From contig OX485804.1 in NCBI GenBank assembly GCA_950295325.1, positions 55,802,001 to 55,850,428 on the forward strand: a stretch of DNA of 48,428 bases. The letters run 5' to 3'. Positions 1 to 11,895 of the stretch are shown here, piece by piece. Each line of letters opens with the position of its first letter. The stretch's first letter is position 1. A program made the translations under genes and the position numbers. Under the pieces are notes generated by a model, which did no database searches, had not been told where the DNA came from, and was given only the letters and a program-made list of their open reading frames with translations. The DNA is from Polytrichum commune (lineage: Eukaryota; Streptophyta; Polytrichopsida; Polytrichales; Polytrichaceae).

Positions 1-170
1 TTGTAGCTTAGGCCAACCTAAGTTCATGTGACACAATATCAATCTATGGTTCGTTGCTCACATCTCGTGTTCAAAATCCAACTTATCTAAGTGTCAATGG
101 CTAAGTTGTCAAACTAGGTTTAGGCATCTAAAATAGGGTGTGCACATGGGACCCGTTGTCATGAATTATG

Positions 171-258
171 AATTGGCCTATGTAAGGCCAGTTTGGCCCA
201 CCAATCCTAGTGTGACAAGCTAGAGGGCTAGTTTTTAGTACCTCCAAAACCACTCTCT
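171..258 (+). repeat. Repeat H, copy 1
   Basis: AAGGCCAGTTTGGCCCACCA, ATCCTAGTGTGACAAGCTAG and a following AGGGCTAG-TTTT block match the segment at 35160 within PhoD intron 5. No boundaries or class could be set. The rest of 1-624 shows no recognisable feature. Confidence 0.55.
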
Positions 259-624
259 GTGTATTCTTGGTCATACTTAGTCATCACAAAAACTTGGGTG
301 ATTTTGAGTTAATTCTTGTAAACTCATGGTTTCATCTGCTTTGCTTTACATATAATTCTAATACCTTGGGTTAAATCCAAATCACATTAATGTATACCTT
401 GTTTATTCATACATATAGCAACCATGTAAAATAACATTTAATGTAATTACTGCTATTGTAGCTCATATTCAAAACAACGTGGAATGTCGATATATTGGTG
501 TGGGGCAAGTTAATTGCACATGTCGGTGTAGACGTGAGGTGCATGCTAACATGACCCACCCAAATGGTCTATTACACTAAACATATGATTTAGTGTGGCA
601 TTGAATATGGTGTGTCATGTTTAT

Positions 625-985
625 ATTCATGTTCTCCAACTTCTTGCAATTATTCTCCCACAACATTTTTTTTTGCAATGAGCAAATCTACAATGAAGCA
701 TCCCCCCCCCCCCCAAAAAAAAAATGGATTGAAAATCCAACATACGTTGATTTAGTTATGATCATGGGAAGTGCATGTTTGTTAATTCCTTAACTGAATG
801 CATAGGCCCTCCCAAATGTACTCCACTATCGAGTGTGGAGTAATCAATCGAATTTGAAGATGTAGTCCATTAACTTTTAAACATGTGTCATTATGGTGTT
901 TGTTCTTTGATCTTCATCTGACCACGCACCAATCAAGTATATGTCCGATTGAGAATAATAATCAAATAGCACCAACATATCTTAA
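625..985 (+). repeat. Dispersed repeat J, copy 1
   Basis: It aligns with 17367-17705 in the same orientation. Shared blocks: GTTCTCCAACTTCT, CAATGAAGCATCC, GGAAGTGCATGTTTGTT, GAGTGTGGAGTA, TTTAAACATGTG and the series CACCAATCAA...GTCCGATT. Its 3' part resembles repeat A. It carries a run of 13 C then about 10 A at 702-724, where copy 2 has CCACAAATATGA. Confidence 0.72.
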
Positions 986-1575
986 TTAGAGTGGTCTACG
1001 TGACTTGTCATGTAGCAACAAGTTACATGCTCCTATACTTATCACCCAATAATTGTAAGACAATCAATGTGGGTCAACGACGAATAATCCGGACCAAACA
1101 AAATCATATGTTTAGTATAATCTTCGTACCCACACCATGATATTGGATTGGAGGTTGTGCTCATCCTAGAAGGGTCGGTAAAACCTTGCTCTTTACTATA
1201 AGGTTATGGTTGACTCATCCTAACTTAACCTCTAGAGGACTACGAAGACAAAATGACATCTCATGTATTGCCCAATTGGTTGTCTATTTTGCAAATGGCT
1301 ACAACTACGTCGTTTAAGAGAAATACTTTGGGCCACACTTTTAACGAAACATCCACACCGTAAACACTGGGAATAATATCGTGGGTGCATGTTATTTACT
1401 ACCCCACATTGTATAACATTGGATATGGTCCAAAAAACAAAAAGATGGCCTCTCCTTCGTAAGTAGCTTCGTTTCCATAAACAAACAATCTACCTTGTAG
1501 AATTTCCGTGCTCTTTCTAAGACACCAAAATCGAGGTTGTGACATGAAGTGATGTGCCTAAGGGTCAACTCTTAA
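986..1575. other. No gene recognised
   Basis: A/T-rich sequence with no convincing ORF, RNA gene or inverted repeat. Probably decayed repeat. Confidence 0.5.
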
Positions 1576-1583
1576 AAAGGTTT

Positions 1584-2139
1584 CAAACCTTGGACAACTG
1601 TCAAAATAACTAAGTTACCTGGATTTTTTCTCAATATATTTCAGGGAACAACTACAGTTAACTAGAAAATTTTCAAACTGATTTGAACAACTATAGTTAA
1701 TGAGAAAATATTAAGACCATATTCAAGAACAACGATAGTTATCTAGGAAAATTCCAAGTATTATCATATATTTCAAGAAATTTGCCTCTTGATTTGCTTC
1801 AGTGGAGGGTTTTTATTATGCTCGGGCCACTGAGGAGTATCCAGAAGTGCCTTTATACGATCACTCACAATGTTGGGCTCCAAAACAACCTTCATGAACA
1901 CCACCAACACAAATAACACACTGGTGACACTACAACATTACAACAAAATTCTACGAACATGTTGCGCTCAACTTTAGTTAACTAGATATAACTATAGTTA
2001 ACTAGATTTTTTGGCGGACCAAATTTATCACAACTATAAATAACTACGTTTTTGACATGTCAAATCGCAAACAACTATAGTTACGAAAGACAACTCATTA
2101 ACTAATAGTTGAATTAGTTGGTTAGTTGTCCAAGATTTG
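1584..2139. mobile_element. Non-autonomous hAT element, copy D1, 556 bp
   Basis: The left end CAAACCTTGGACAACT and the right end, inverted, CAAATCTTGGACAACT differ at one base. An 8-bp duplication AAAGGTTT lies at 1576-1583 and 2140-2147. CA..TG termini plus an 8-bp duplication define the hAT superfamily. The interior has many copies of AACTATAGTTAACTAG, a near-palindrome. No transposase is encoded. Confidence 0.88.
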
Positions 2140-2147
2140 AAAGGTTT

Positions 2148-2668
2148 TGAAGTTTTGAGACTCTTGTTGCCATCCTAAGTCTAATGAAAGGACTATAAAA
2201 ACCCGTCAAGCTTGCAATCTTTCCATTTCCATTGTCATAGCACTGCGCCGAGAGGAGAATGGGGGATTTAAGGCACCATTTGTATAAGAAAAAACAACAA
2301 TAATCATCAACCTTGAAACATGTGTGAGTCTTTACATTTTATGTGTAGGAGCCTACAAAAATGCAAGTCACGTGTAAATGGTTTTGAGGATGGATGTCGA
2401 TCTCCAAACATCTGAGAAGTACAATCACGATGGACAATCGTTTGTGAACTACCGGAGGGAAAATCGGCACCAAATCAAATCGACAAGTTAGATGTGTTCT
2501 TTTGAAAACCTCTTGTTGATGAATGAACTAGGGTCATTGCTACGGTCGTAAGTTGGTTGGGCTCGCTTAATGCCATTTAAAAATAACATACTTGAATTAA
2601 ACCGATGATCATATATTGACATCTTTGCATTGTCATTGATGCGAAGCGATTAAGTTACTTGAACATAT
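2148..2668. other. No gene recognised
   Basis: Between the hAT copy D1 and the MITE copy B1. I see no ORF or repeat structure. Confidence 0.5.
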
Positions 2669-3183
2669 GTGCCACTTCACACACGAGCCAAGAGCCAAGA
2701 GCCGTGACCGTGAATTTGCGAGATTCCAAAAGAAAGTGTCCAAAGGCTGTCCCAAGACACCTCCAAAATCATGTAGTGTGGTCACGGGCCCTCAAGTGTA
2801 GTGTGAAGTCATATGTGACCGGGCCCTCAACCAAATACTATTTCAATGAATTTTTATTCATGCAAGTCCTCACACATGACAAAATAGACTAAATCAACGA
2901 TTGTGAGCGTACAGAATGCCATGGTCTCCTGGTTTTGAGTCAGGCTTACCTCCAAGAGGTGGTTTTTGAAAAAGGTCCAAGTGACCATGAAACATGATCC
3001 ATTCGATGCCATGTAGGAATCCATGTAGACATTACATCCATCTCACATTCACATACATACTCCGTTGGTCCCTCAAGCGTAGTGTGAAGTAGCGAACTTG
3101 GACCGGCTCCGCCTTTTCCACCAATGAGAGTGCTTAAAGTGCAAATGGTCACGGGCTCTCAGTCATATGTGTGAAAGTGGCCC
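2669..3183 (+). mobile_element. PIF/Harbinger-like MITE, copy B1
   Basis: The left end reads about TGTGCCACTTCACACACGAG. The right end, inverted, reads GGGCCACTTTCACACATATG. The interior is shared in order with copies at 28282 and 40261: GTGTCCAAAGGC-GTCCCAAG, CAAGTGTAGTGTGAAGTCAT, CAAGTGACCATGAAACATGA, GGACCGGCTCC. It is the most decayed copy at its left end and no target duplication is visible. Confidence 0.75.
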
Positions 3184-4467
3184 TTCGGCCTAACTTAACT
3201 TCATAAATTAAAAGCTTTCTTACTTGTTTGGTGGACATCCATCCAACTGCAACGCAGTGCCAGGCCATTTCACATGGCACCCACAATCTTGCTATAATGT
3301 TGCAAGTTGAATTGGTTTTCTCGGATGCCGACTTAAGTTCAAGGCAGAAGATATTAAATGCGCAAATTAACAAGAGGAAGATGGGGCGAGATGTGGCATT
3401 AAAATTGATGGGAACCGCATGTGGAATTTACCTATAATTCAACCACGAGATGCAATATAGGTGTGTGGTATAACTCAAGAGCTTGCATTAAATTCACGCC
3501 TCAACACGAGTCCATGCTACCGGTGTCCATAATTTGGAGGCCATTGGTGTCTTTAAGGGATCCAAGGTCGACATTCACTCCCCGAATTGAATAACGATAT
3601 AAATTTAAGTCTCCCTAGACTTTCTTTGGGACCCTCGTCCGAAAGTAGGATATTGGAATAACATAGAGTCGTGTGTAGATTTTGGGGTTGGCCACATGTA
3701 GACGGAATGTTGAGGTCAAAATAAGTCTACTATATTTGGTTGTCATGTTATTAGTTTATATAGTGGAAATACAGATGATGAGTTGCCCCCCCAAAAAATA
3801 GTGTTAGCAACAGTGAACAATGTTCAACATTGAAAGGCCTGAATGTTCTCTAATATCATGCATGTGGCAACCAAGCGCACGTGATATTAAGGAGGTATGT
3901 AGTGTTAACATGGATGCATGATAATAGAGAACTGGTGCAACATGTGACATTATGGAGTAACACAAAGTCAACATTACAATAATGACAAAGATGGCAAAGA
4001 TGACAACGTCATGCGCGCGAGCGTGTGGTTTGAATTCTTTGGTGAATTATTTTAATGCCACAAGATTCATGATATATGAGAGGGAAATGTAACAACAAGA
4101 AGGGGTATTTGAACCGAGCACATCCATTCCCTAGGGTTTTAGGGTATAAGAGAGGGAGTGACATTACGAAGGTTTAGGGTGTACATGGATGAGCAACTCA
4201 CGGTCGGAAAACTACATGGTCATGTAGGAACAACTCCATCGTCTACTAGGCCACGAGCATTGGGTTGGAGACTGGACGGGGATATTGCCAAGGTTCTTGA
4301 TAATTGTCGGTCCCTAAGATGATATTGGGACACAACCATTGGTTGCACGCGAGCCGTCACTCATGGAACATGTTTTGACGATGGCATCCGAGCGTCGAAC
4401 TAGGGTTTGTGTGGATTAGTAGAGATATAGATGGGGGTGTGAGAGGTTCTAGAGCAAGGGAACACTT
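3184..4467. other. No gene recognised
   Basis: Small ORFs only, none with a domain. A short C/A run lies near 3786. No paired ends were found. Confidence 0.5.
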
Positions 4468-4580
4468 CAAACCTTGGACAACTGCCAAAATAACTACAAT
4501 TAACTAGTTTCTTTTCAATACATTTGAGAGAACAACTATAGTTAACTAGAAAAGATTCAAACCAGTTTGAAGAACAACGT
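4468..4580. mobile_element. hAT element fragment, copy D3, left end only
   Basis: It starts CAAACCTTGGACAACTGCCA, as copy D1 does, and continues through AACTATAGTTAACTAGAAAA and CAAACCAGTTTGAAGAACAA, then stops matching. No right terminus was found downstream, so it is truncated. Confidence 0.75.
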
Positions 4581-6189
4581 ACATGGAGAATTCCGAAACC
4601 GGTGTGTATGGCGTGCGTTGGGAGGCCGGCACTAGAACGGCGATGAGACGGCCGGTGGTTGTCTAGAAGAAACCACCGTCACAAGTGTGGGCAACATTGG
4701 GGAGCGGTGCAATGACCGTCCCCATGAAATAATGGAGTTGGCTCTAAGTACCGTACGTGCCTTAATAATGAAGTGTTTTGGATGATATGGGCGCGTTTGG
4801 AGAGGTTCCACCAATCGTGGGCATGACAAGTGGCACCAACGCTTCTAAAAAGAAACCGAGTATTGCCGAACCCCTCACTCATAGGGGAGATACGGAGGGT
4901 AGCTAGCTAGGCTAGGCTACCTAGTGTGGGTGAAAGAGATATGAAATTCAAAAGTTGGCTTAACTTACATATATATATGTAGCTAGCTTCTGCCATGGGA
5001 GTAAGTAAGTAAGTTAAGATTCGCGGTTGACGTGAGGAGTTTGATATTGTGTTCACGCCAATCGAGACCAAAGGAGGAGTGATTCTGGACCCTAATCGAG
5101 GTGCATCTGATCATTGAAAGATCTTCGGCCCTCAAGGGACAATACCGAAATGCGGGTCATGAATCGGCTTGGAAAAACAAACACAAACAAAATGACTTAG
5201 TGCACTAGGGTCTATATTTAACATTACTAAATAGTTAGTTAGATGATGGTTTCTTTTCAAAGAAAGAGGCTGCAATTACAAAAACATTTTGATGAATTAT
5301 AACTACTTGGTGAAAACTCTACATTACACATATTGAGTGTTCCCCATAAACAGGGAATCGCATAATTATGTTCATCTGATACATGATCTCACGGAAGACA
5401 ACTAAGGAGTAGAGAACTGTTATGGTCCAAGATCAAAGGAGTTCCAAAATCGAGTGATCCTAGTGGTCGAGAGCATAAATTTGGATCTAAGGAGTTTACA
5501 CTGGGATTCAAGTCCTAGGTATGGAAAAGGTGAAGTGGCTCCAAGTAATGTGGCCTCATGCTCCTGCCAAATTCAAGGAGTCTCCACTCACATCCGCTTG
5601 AAGGGAGGGGAGGGGAGTGGAAGGGGACTCTTTTTCATACTAAATATTGTACGCAAAGAGCCATGTTATGGGCTATAGCATGAAGAACCCTACTACAACA
5701 CGTAGTAGTAGTAGGGCGACACATATACGAAATCGAACGCAATGCTGACAATATCACAAGGACATCGTGCTATGGTCTATATTTGTCGTGTTCGTGTCCA
5801 TTGAGGACAAGACACATTAGCAATATTTGAGATGGTTAATGTTACAAATGTGGGAGCTATGTGTGTGCATGACCCCTCGTTCAAATACACCCAAAAAAAA
5901 TGATAAAAAACGTACAAATCATATGCATAGAAGTGGTCCCAACTTGGTTGCAAACGTAGTTCATTGCAATGTGTCTTTTGACACTAATTACATAGAGCCC
6001 TTCTATTGTCAAGTGCATCATTCAAGCTTCATCAATGAAAGTGATTCTATGTGGAGGGCCTCTGCTTATACGCCTATAATAAAGTATTCTCATATGATAC
6101 GCACAAATCATAACATGGGCAAACTCGCTTGTTATTAAAGTTTAGTCAACACCCCCAATTAGGTAGCCACAAAAGACAAGTGACCATAT
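4581..6189. other. No gene recognised
   Basis: 4581-4900 is somewhat richer in G/C (GGCCGGC blocks) than its surroundings. ORFs at 5454-5678 and 5827-6138 have no recognisable domains. The latter lies just upstream of the LINE fragment and could be older LINE sequence, but it shows no motif. Confidence 0.45.
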
Positions 6190-6530
6190 AATGCATGCAT
6201 ACCTTAGCCGATTTGTATTTCAATCAATTATTCCACTTGCATATGTGGCATGGTGCATACCCATCCCTAAAGATAACAAAATTTGTCACTTTTTCCCCCT
6301 CTTACAATGTAGTTGATAACGAAGCATATTTTGTTTTGGAATGTTCCCTTCAAAACTCCATTAAAGAGAGAAGTGCTTCTTTATATCATAATGTAGCGCT
6401 AGGTAGTCTCATGCTTTTCTTCAAACTTGATAGTCATGTTAATACCATTCATTATCTCGTGGAGCCACTGCACTTTGTTACTAAGGTGAACATGTCTCAA
6501 ATGGACACTAGTAGCTAGACGCTATTATAA
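6190..6530 (+). mobile_element. LINE 3' fragment, same type as the copy at 32.2 kb
   Basis: A 107-codon open frame (6195-6518) contains SYNVVDNEAYFVLECSLQNS, which aligns with SCNVVENKAHFVL in the LINE remnant at 32.2 kb, followed by a region with FFKLDSHVNTIHYLVE. This is the C-terminal Cys/His segment and tail of the polymerase. Some knuckle cysteines are replaced here. It is a dead 5'-truncated copy. The 103-codon ORF just upstream (5827-6138) shows no recognised LINE motif. Confidence 0.6.
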
Positions 6531-6899
6531 ATAGTGTTTGTAAGTTGTTTTCCTTGTAAATTTTGGAGCAAATATGAATATATTATTCATTGTCAATGCG
6601 TAGATTCTCAAGCCCATCGTATGGTCAAAGGTTCCAACTAGGATCTAAATATATTTGGATTAAAGCATGAAATTCGGACAATTCCAACCGTCAATATGAC
6701 GTACACTAGATCGCAAAAGTACACAATATACGGTGGTTGGCGAACATAGAATACAAACATTCAAAGTTTTGATCATTGTGTTGTTGTCATTTGATGTTTT
6801 TGTCCCCACAAGTGCACAACCCTTATTATTTTTGGACAATTGCTTTGTCCAGATATACTTAAATGCCATTGTGTCCCCCTCCCCCCAAAAAGCATAATA

Positions 6900-7085
6900 A
6901 TAATAGTGAGAATAATAATAATAAAGTTAGGTTGACTATTGAGCTTAGTTTGGCTAACATTATTTGAGCACATGGTTCAACATGTTTTGGGCACATGTTT
7001 TTTTGGTGTCTATACTTAGATCCACCTCTAACTACACACCACTCAAATAGAGGCGCTTGAATAAGAAAATTAAATGAAACATTGG
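6900..7085 (+). repeat. Dispersed repeat A, copy A6 (3' half)
   Basis: It contains GTTGACTATTGAGCTTAGTT, GAGCACATGGTTCAACATG, TTTTTTTGGTGTCTATACTT, ACACACCACTCAAATAGAGG and GAATAAGAAAATTAAATGAA. A C/A-rich tract (6873-6890) and an AAT microsatellite (6892-6920) precede it. Confidence 0.65.
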
Positions 7086-7089
7086 TGTT

Positions 7090-7706
7090 TATGCACCAAC
7101 GTGAATGTGAGTTCATTCTTCTTATATTGATCATGGGCATTCATGATTCAGGTTGCGCCACCTTCTGGAATTTTTTTATGAAATCAATATTTTGAATATT
7201 TTCAAATGTTTACGATGCCACTTGAACAATAAACAAAGTATCATAGCATTTTCTTTCGATCACATGTGCTTCTCGGTGGTTGAGTTTTCTTTTATTTAGG
7301 ATTAAGAAAAGTAACCGAGTAAAGCCCGGACGCCCTATAGGAACTTAGACTTAATGACCCCCTATCTTCACCAACTTCTAGTCCCGCAAGTCTTAAACAT
7401 CATGTCCTCTTTGGAGTAAGTTAGTTGCAATGCATTAATGCATCACTCTTTGAATAAGGCGCAATGCGAAAGGCTTGAATAATGTCATCACTGCAGTTAC
7501 CCAAGTTACATAAGTTGATCTAGCTAGCCTTATTGAGAGAGACTTCACGTCACAATACCAATTACGCTTATTAACTTAAACGGGCAATATCATCACAAGG
7601 CCCGGAGGGTTCCTCCAACTACTCTCCCTACTAACAAGGGTGGGAAGATTCCCTTTGGAAGTTCCATTTCAACCAAACATGAGTTGGCGATCTCAATATG
7701 GACATC
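7090..7706. other. No gene recognised
   Basis: A/T-rich, without ORFs above 60 codons that look real. Nothing recognised. Confidence 0.5.
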
Positions 7707-8110
7707 GTTTATGGTATTTGGTGTCACGTGCACTATTTGTGAAGGGCCTAAACTAGATGCCTAGAGATTTCCATGTGCCATGTTTGTTAATTGACGATAT
7801 GATACTATTTGTCAACATAAGTAACTTCGTTGAAGTGAAATTATATTATATTATGACATTCAACGTAGCACGTTGGGATACCTGAGATGATAGTTTTGTG
7901 TTTTAGTATGCAAGGGGGGGGGGGGAGATGTTTTTGAGCACACTAATGTCAAGTGTCATTTGTGTACACTAAAAGTCAACTTGTAGGCCATTATCTAACA
8001 GAGACATACACCTCGTAACAATATTGAACATACTCATGCCAAGACATTGGAAAGCGCACTTGAACGCCAAAGTGTCACAAGGCGACACTAATGGTGAAGT
8101 TGTTGGTCAG
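7707..8110 (+). repeat. Repeat E copy 1
   Basis: It starts ATGGTATTTGGTGTCACGTG and shares ordered blocks with the copies at 25302-25715 and, on the minus strand, the middle and one arm of the foldback at 25735-26576. Shared blocks include GTAACTTCNTT, the AGTATGCAAGGG block, CACTAATGTCAAGTGTCA and CACCTCGTAACAATATTGAA. It contains a 12-base G run (7914-7925) where the foldback copy has only four or five Gs. Confidence 0.72.
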
Positions 8111-8279
8111 TAGGGAATTATCGCATAAGAGTGTACCTCTTACCTCACCCAACATGAAAACCTTGAAACAATGTGTAGCTTGGAGGTTATTTAATTTTGT
8201 TGACTTAACATTGGAATTAGTTTCAGACGCCCCGGATTGGTCTAGTCTAAGTCATTTGAGTTGAATTAGCCACAAACCT

Positions 8280-10300
8280 TTAGGGGGTGTGAGACCAATT
8301 TTTGGCTATCGCCTATCCGATTTGGGCCATTTTTCTGAATTAATGACATTCATCCGGCAAATGGACTCCGGACGTCATCTGTAGCGACATTGGAAGGCTA
8401 TTGCCGTCAAGAATCGGTTACAACTCCTAACCGACTCCTCCTCCTTCGTCAGCTCAAGGAGGAGGTGAGCCAAGACAGAGGCAGGCTATTTTCCATTTTT
8501 GTAAATCAGGCATAGTCTCGTAGTGAAAGCAATAGGCTGGTGAAGGCGCCAACACTCCGTGATTGAGGTTGGGCGGCCAGTAGGCAACCCCAAGTGAGAT
8601 GCTTGAGGGCATAGATATAGACTTTTATGAGCCGAGTGATTCGGACTCTGACACTACTTAAACTTTGACAGTGGAAGTAAAGATGTTGTTCCAATGAGAT
8701 ATCTGTGATAAGCTTGAAATGCAAGTTGATGTTGTATGTGTGTGAGCAATTGTCTGGAAATGGAATGTTGACAGGAATATGTAAGAACTTGATAAAGGAA
8801 TACGAGTCAAGCGAGTAGTCTGGTGAGAAGTATGTAGAGAAAGAGAGTAGAGTTATTTTGTCGAAGAAGGAAATGAAAGACACATCAGGCAATAGGCCGG
8901 CGGTGAAATTGATTATAAGTTTAATTCTGAGAGAGTAAAGTCGGGGAAAGCCAGCATTGTCTTTGAATAATGGCAGTAACATGTTAAGGGCAATAGCCGT
9001 TTGAGTGGAAGGTACCTGACCATGAGGGTGTGGAAACTTGAGTCAGTTGTGAGAGCTAAGTTCAATTAGGAAGAAGTAAAGTTCAGAGTATGCATAGAGA
9101 TTGGCATTGTCGAAGGCCAGGGCATAATCAAACTCTTAGAGGCAAGAGCCGAGAGAATATTGAGCGATCTGAAGGATAAGATAAGTTGTACAGGCTGTGA
9201 GAGCCTTAAGCCATGGTCGAGGAGTGATCATCATGCTATAACCAGAGGGACATAAAGGGAGAATTGGAGACGAGTCGCTAGAGAGGGACGATCGCCTGGT
9301 AAGAGATCAAATAGTAAAATCATCCAGCCAAAGGGCTGAGGACTTGAAGAGACTGAAAGGAAGTATGAGAGGTGAGTGCTCCGAGGGAGAAGGGCAATCG
9401 CCAGAGAGACCTAGGCTTAGGCAATAGGAGAGAAGGGCTATAGCCAGTATAGGAGTTACAGACTTAGAAGCTTGAGAGAGGCAAGACTCTACCTGAGAGA
9501 ATATGAGAGGTTACAGCCGAGTACGAGGATGAGGACTGACCTCACCTTAGGGTAGTCACCCCACAATAGGATATCGCCTGGGCAAGTCCACAAAATATCG
9601 CCAGTCACGATAAAAGAGTGTAAACATGGTGAGTGAGAGATTTTGAGGACAACACCAACATAGTAGTAGTAAGACTTTACCCGGTGAGATGAAATTGTTT
9701 GCATGTAAATCCTTCTAAGTAATGAAAACTTGTTAACTAAAGGATTTAGCTTGTTAAAGTTATATATATATAACTTATACATTGACGGAGTGGATACTCT
9801 TTGAGATGGATTGCCAAGTGGATTGGAGAGTGAGGGAGGTGGTTACAGTCTCTGAAGGAATGTTGATAACTGTAAGTAAAACTAAGTGGAATTAATTTGA
9901 ATTGATCGCAAGCATAATTCATAACACATAAAGACAAAGATGGCTACTTAAAAGACGTGTTTTGGACATGTTGTCCTGCCTAAGAGTTAGTTGACCACTT
10001 GCCAAGCTTTTGAGCTTCACGACGGAATTAGGTCAGAGCTTTAGAGTAATAGCACCTACCTTGAAGATAGGACAGACAACACTCACTACGGAACCATCAC
10101 GAATGAAATAATAAGGAAGAGAAAGAATGGGATAAGTTAATATTGAAGAGAGTAAAGAATGAGAATACCCCTAAAATGTTATTAAGAACCTTAATCCAAT
10201 GTGACATTAACCCTTATAGACACTAGCTCAGTCTTCCTGGAGACCTTGTTCCCTGGGTTTTGTTGTTTTAAGCCATAGCAAAAACTTACTACAGGGGGGT
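8280..10300. other. Purine-skewed block with recurrent GGCWATNGCC-like motifs, unidentified
   Basis: From about 8450 to 9950 the plus strand is strongly G/A-rich (GAGAG, GGAAG). Motifs such as GGCTATCGCC (8308), GGCTATTGCC (8396), GGCAATAGCC (8990), GGCAATCGCC (9393), GGCTATAGCC (9437) and GATATCGCC (9572) recur at irregular spacing. The 158-codon minus-strand ORF at 8506-8982 has no recognisable domain and is probably a product of the skew. It may be the LTR or interior of an old retroelement, but no paired ends were found. Confidence 0.4.
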
Positions 10301-10417
10301 CATATTTTTATGTTGGATAGATGAAAGGGAAGGGAGGGGGACCATGGTTTCAAGGCCACAAAATCCTCTTTACTTGTGTGTAATGTGTAGGAGGCATCAA
10401 GCACTCCCAACATATGA

Positions 10418-10560
10418 GTCCTACACAATAGTCCCATGTCAATGAAAGAACAATGCAAATCTACTATTATTCTAGATTTGCAGGTTTTCTAGTTACATAA
10501 GACAAGTTTCCATCGACGTAGGTCAATTGCCTTGGACTCATACTCTTGTAGTGAAAAGAG
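10418..10560 (+). repeat. Repeat L, copy 1, LTR-like segment
   Basis: It aligns with the reverse complement of 22028-22168. Shared blocks: GTCCTACACAAT, TGAAAGAACAATGCAAATCT, GACAAGTTTCCA, GACGTAGGTCA and GGACTCATA. The TTGTCCCACATCGATG form of the first block in copy 2 resembles a motif common in plant LTRs, but no full LTR pair was found. Confidence 0.65.
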
Positions 10561-11426
10561 CAACTGACACGGCCATAGAATATTATGGATGGAATTCGTG
10601 ATGCACAAAACCTTTTGAAAAGTTGTGGGCTAAGTTGATTCACATAAAAGATGCCGGATTTATCCTCTCACAGTCGAAAACAATCTAATTCACATTGCTT
10701 GGATATATGCATGCAACATGAGTAGCAATCACATTGACATTGGACACTACATGAATTGCATGACCTCACCATTGATTTTCTTCTAGTAAATGTTTGTGGA
10801 ATGTCCGAATATGAATTTAAGATCTACCACATAGTAGATCATAAACCCATATAGTGAAAGAGAACTAGTGAGAGGACAACACAATTCTTGTAGTGGGACC
10901 ACCTATACCAACGTGTTTCCTTGCCTAATAGGACTACATTATCTATAGTATTTCGTATCAATTACTATTTGGAAAGGAATAGTGCGATGGCTTTCTAGTC
11001 GAATCATCAAAGTTTTCTCAAGTGTAGTGAAGTACATTGTGTTCGTACACTATTCATACTACGTAACTTTATTTCACTTGTATCTTTATGCGACCATGCA
11101 GCTTTAAATAGTAAATGACATTATGGTGGGTTCACGCCATGCTCCAATACTAAAGAACTCCAAAATTGCGCTCGAGAGCTAAAATTTAGGCACAAGGAGT
11201 TTCCATTAAGGTTCAAGTTCAAAGCCTGAAAAAAAAAATGAAGTGGTGCTTAAGTGGCATCACTTCATGTCAACTCTCAACGGTCCTCACTCAAAAAAAT
11301 ACTCATCCTAGTTGTAATAACTAATCTTCAAGTTTGGGCTTGATTTTGAATTTGAAAGTAAGGTTTGATAAGTTTCTTAAACCTATAACCAATGTACCAC
11401 TCTGCTATGGTGGTTATGAGCAGTGC
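10561..11426. other. No gene recognised
   Basis: No ORF of note, and no repeat partner found elsewhere in the window by eye. Confidence 0.5.
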
Positions 11427-11895
11427 AAAACTTGTTAGTTTTCCTCTCAAACTTGTGGTCTTTGAGGTAGACGTGCATGATCCTATTAATAATCTAATTA
11501 GGATACCTATATTTCAATGGTTTGTGGTTAAGTGTGGATTTAAGAACGGTCACCCAAAATGCACGTGTTCAACATTTGTCAAGCATCATGGGCTTAACAA
11601 TCGACACAATTGGGGAGACCAACTTGATTGTTTCATGGCTCCGATGCTTTTGAGCATTGCAAAACTTGTTAGTTTTCCTCTCAAACTTGTGGTTTTTAAG
11701 ACAAACGTGCATGATCCAATTACTTATCTTATTAGGATACCTATATTTTAGTGGTTTGTGATTAAGTGTGGATCTAAGAATGGTCACCCCAAATACATGT
11801 GTTAAACATTTGTTGAGCATCATGGGCTTAATAGTCCGCATTAATTGGGGGGGGGGGGGGGAACCAACCTGATTGTTTTATGGCTCCGACGTTTT
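11427..11895 (-). repeat. Tandem duplication with 234-bp period, built from repeat A in reverse
   Basis: AAAACTTGTTAGTTTTCCTC begins at 11427 and again at 11661, and the two units stay aligned through AGGATACCTATATTT, GGTTTGTG-TTAAGTGTGG and CATCATGGGCTTAA. The start of a third unit (TATGGCTCCGACGTTTTTGA) appears at about 11880. On the minus strand the core matches the dispersed repeat seen at 19270 and 36530. Unit 2 has a 15-base G run (11847-11861) where unit 1 has GGGG. Confidence 0.82.

Noticed and set aside
2659-3152. ORFs with a GGKGGAGPSSLHTTLEGPT-like peptide, also at 28194-28424 and 40624-40812
   Set aside because: The peptide recurs only because all three sites are copies of the same MITE; the frames are short and not consistent along the element.
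8506-8982. 158-codon minus-strand ORF
   Set aside because: No domain, no intron signals and no paralogue. It lies in a strongly purine-skewed block where the pyrimidine-rich complement has few stops.
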